Origin: Candidatus Faecivivens stercoravium
GTDB lineage: Bacteria; Bacillota; Clostridia; Oscillospirales; Ruminococcaceae
NCBI GenBank assembly: GCA_018712425.1
Contig: DVHA01000153.1
Coordinates: forward strand, 1-6,277
Length of the DNA: 6,277 nt
Reading direction: 5' to 3'
The notes under the pieces were generated by a model. The model saw nothing but the letters and a program-made list of their open reading frames with translations, ran no database searches and was not told the DNA's origin. How positions within the stretch are numbered: the first letter of the stretch is position 1; each line of letters begins with the position of its first letter. Made by a program: the position numbers and the translations under genes. This document shows, in pieces, positions 6,102 through 6,277 of this stretch.

Positions 6102-6146
6102 ACGGCTGGAAGGCCAGCCGTTTCCAGATTCTGGAAGTTCAGAATC
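6102..6146 (-). promoter_or_regulatory. Structured 5' leader with alternative hairpins upstream of the PqqD gene
   Basis: Three perfect inverted repeats lie close together: ACGGCTGG/CCAGCCGT (6102-6109, 6114-6121, 4-nt loop); TTCCAGA/TCTGGAA (6122-6128, 6130-6136, 1-nt centre); and GATTCTG/CAGAATC (6127-6133, 6140-6146, 6-nt loop). The last two share bases 6127-6133 and cannot form together. The predicted transcript starts near 6149, so all would be in the leader. No U-tract follows any of them, so attenuation by a terminator is not supported. TTCCAGATTCTGGAA could instead be a DNA operator. Known riboswitch cores were not recognised. Confidence 0.5.
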
Positions 6147-6155
6147 TATATTTTC

Positions 6156-6183
6156 ATTTTAACATAAATCGGGGGTTTGTCAA
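6156..6183 (-). promoter_or_regulatory. Strong promoter of the PqqD/peptide/kinase unit
   Basis: On the minus strand TTGACA (6183-6178), a 16-nt spacer and TAAAAT (6161-6156), the latter preceded by TGT as an extended -10. An eight-base A/T run (6195-6202) lies upstream of the -35 like an UP element. The predicted start near 6149 gives a leader of about 90 nt before the PqqD ATG. Confidence 0.8.
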
Positions 6184-6277
6184 GATGTTCAGGCAAAAAA
6201 AATGTAAGGTTATGGGGTTATAATAGGAAGGTTTTTGCGACAGAATCCGACATTCGCTTTTACTTCAGGACCCGTTT
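6184..6277. other. Window-edge region without a supported gene
   Basis: Apart from the A/T run at 6195-6202 I see no clear feature. On the minus strand the last bases read K-R-V-L-K then TAA (6277-6260), which could be the end of an upstream gene, and on the plus strand a TTG at 6235 opens a frame that runs off the edge. Both are too short to call. Confidence 0.3.

Noticed and set aside
6235..6277. Possible plus-strand gene starting at TTG with AGGAAG 4 nt upstream
   Set aside because: Only about 14 codons are visible, the start codon is rare and no convincing -35 accompanies the TATAAT at 6219-6224.
6260..6277. Possible C-terminus (K-R-V-L-K, TAA) of an upstream minus-strand gene
   Set aside because: Five codons are too little to support a call, and no clear terminator follows it.

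Overview
The window looks like chromosomal DNA from a GC-rich anaerobic member of the Firmicutes, most likely a gut-type Clostridia (Oscillospiraceae-like). The evidence is purine-rich Shine-Dalgarno sites, consensus sigma-A promoters, hairpin-plus-U-tract terminators, a cytoplasmic GH78 alpha-L-rhamnosidase, and a NifH homologue that reads more like the group IV nitrogenase-like iron proteins of Clostridia than like classical NifH. The organism is inferred; no rRNA or other phylogenetic marker is present.

Layout: (1) 1-722, minus strand: NifH-like ATPase, cut by the window edge after 240 codons. (2) 723-912: divergent control region with a consensus plus-strand promoter, minus-strand promoter candidates and a perfect 7-2-7 palindrome placed where it could control both directions. 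(3) 913-1611, plus strand: AraC-family regulator. (4) 1612-1687: two strand-specific terminators between convergent genes. (5) 1688-4405, minus strand: intact 905-residue GH78 alpha-L-rhamnosidase with its own promoter and repeat-rich upstream region. (6) 4515-6183, minus strand: a self-contained three-gene transcription unit with a strong promoter, a leader with hairpins that can form alternatively, a PqqD-domain protein, a small unrecognised protein, an HPr-kinase-like P-loop kinase, and a terminator overlapping the kinase stop codon.

The most interesting part is the three-gene unit. A PqqD-like peptide-binding domain, a small Ser/Thr/Gly-rich protein and an HprK-like kinase in one operon resemble a very small RiPP-like peptide modification pathway whose chemistry could be phosphorylation. 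No radical SAM enzyme, cyclase, protease or exporter is visible. The small gene and about the first 57 codons of the kinase form a sharply bounded AT-rich island (about 39% G+C by hand count, 28% in its AT-richest 180 bases) between flanks of about 63-70%. This suggests that the substrate gene and the kinase N-terminus were exchanged as one cassette. The small gene's TAA stop is followed directly, in the same frame, by the kinase ATG.

The NifH-like/AraC pair probably forms a regulated unit, with the AraC protein or a metalloregulator acting at the shared palindrome. The rhamnosidase appears to be a stand-alone catabolic gene for rhamnose-containing glycosides.
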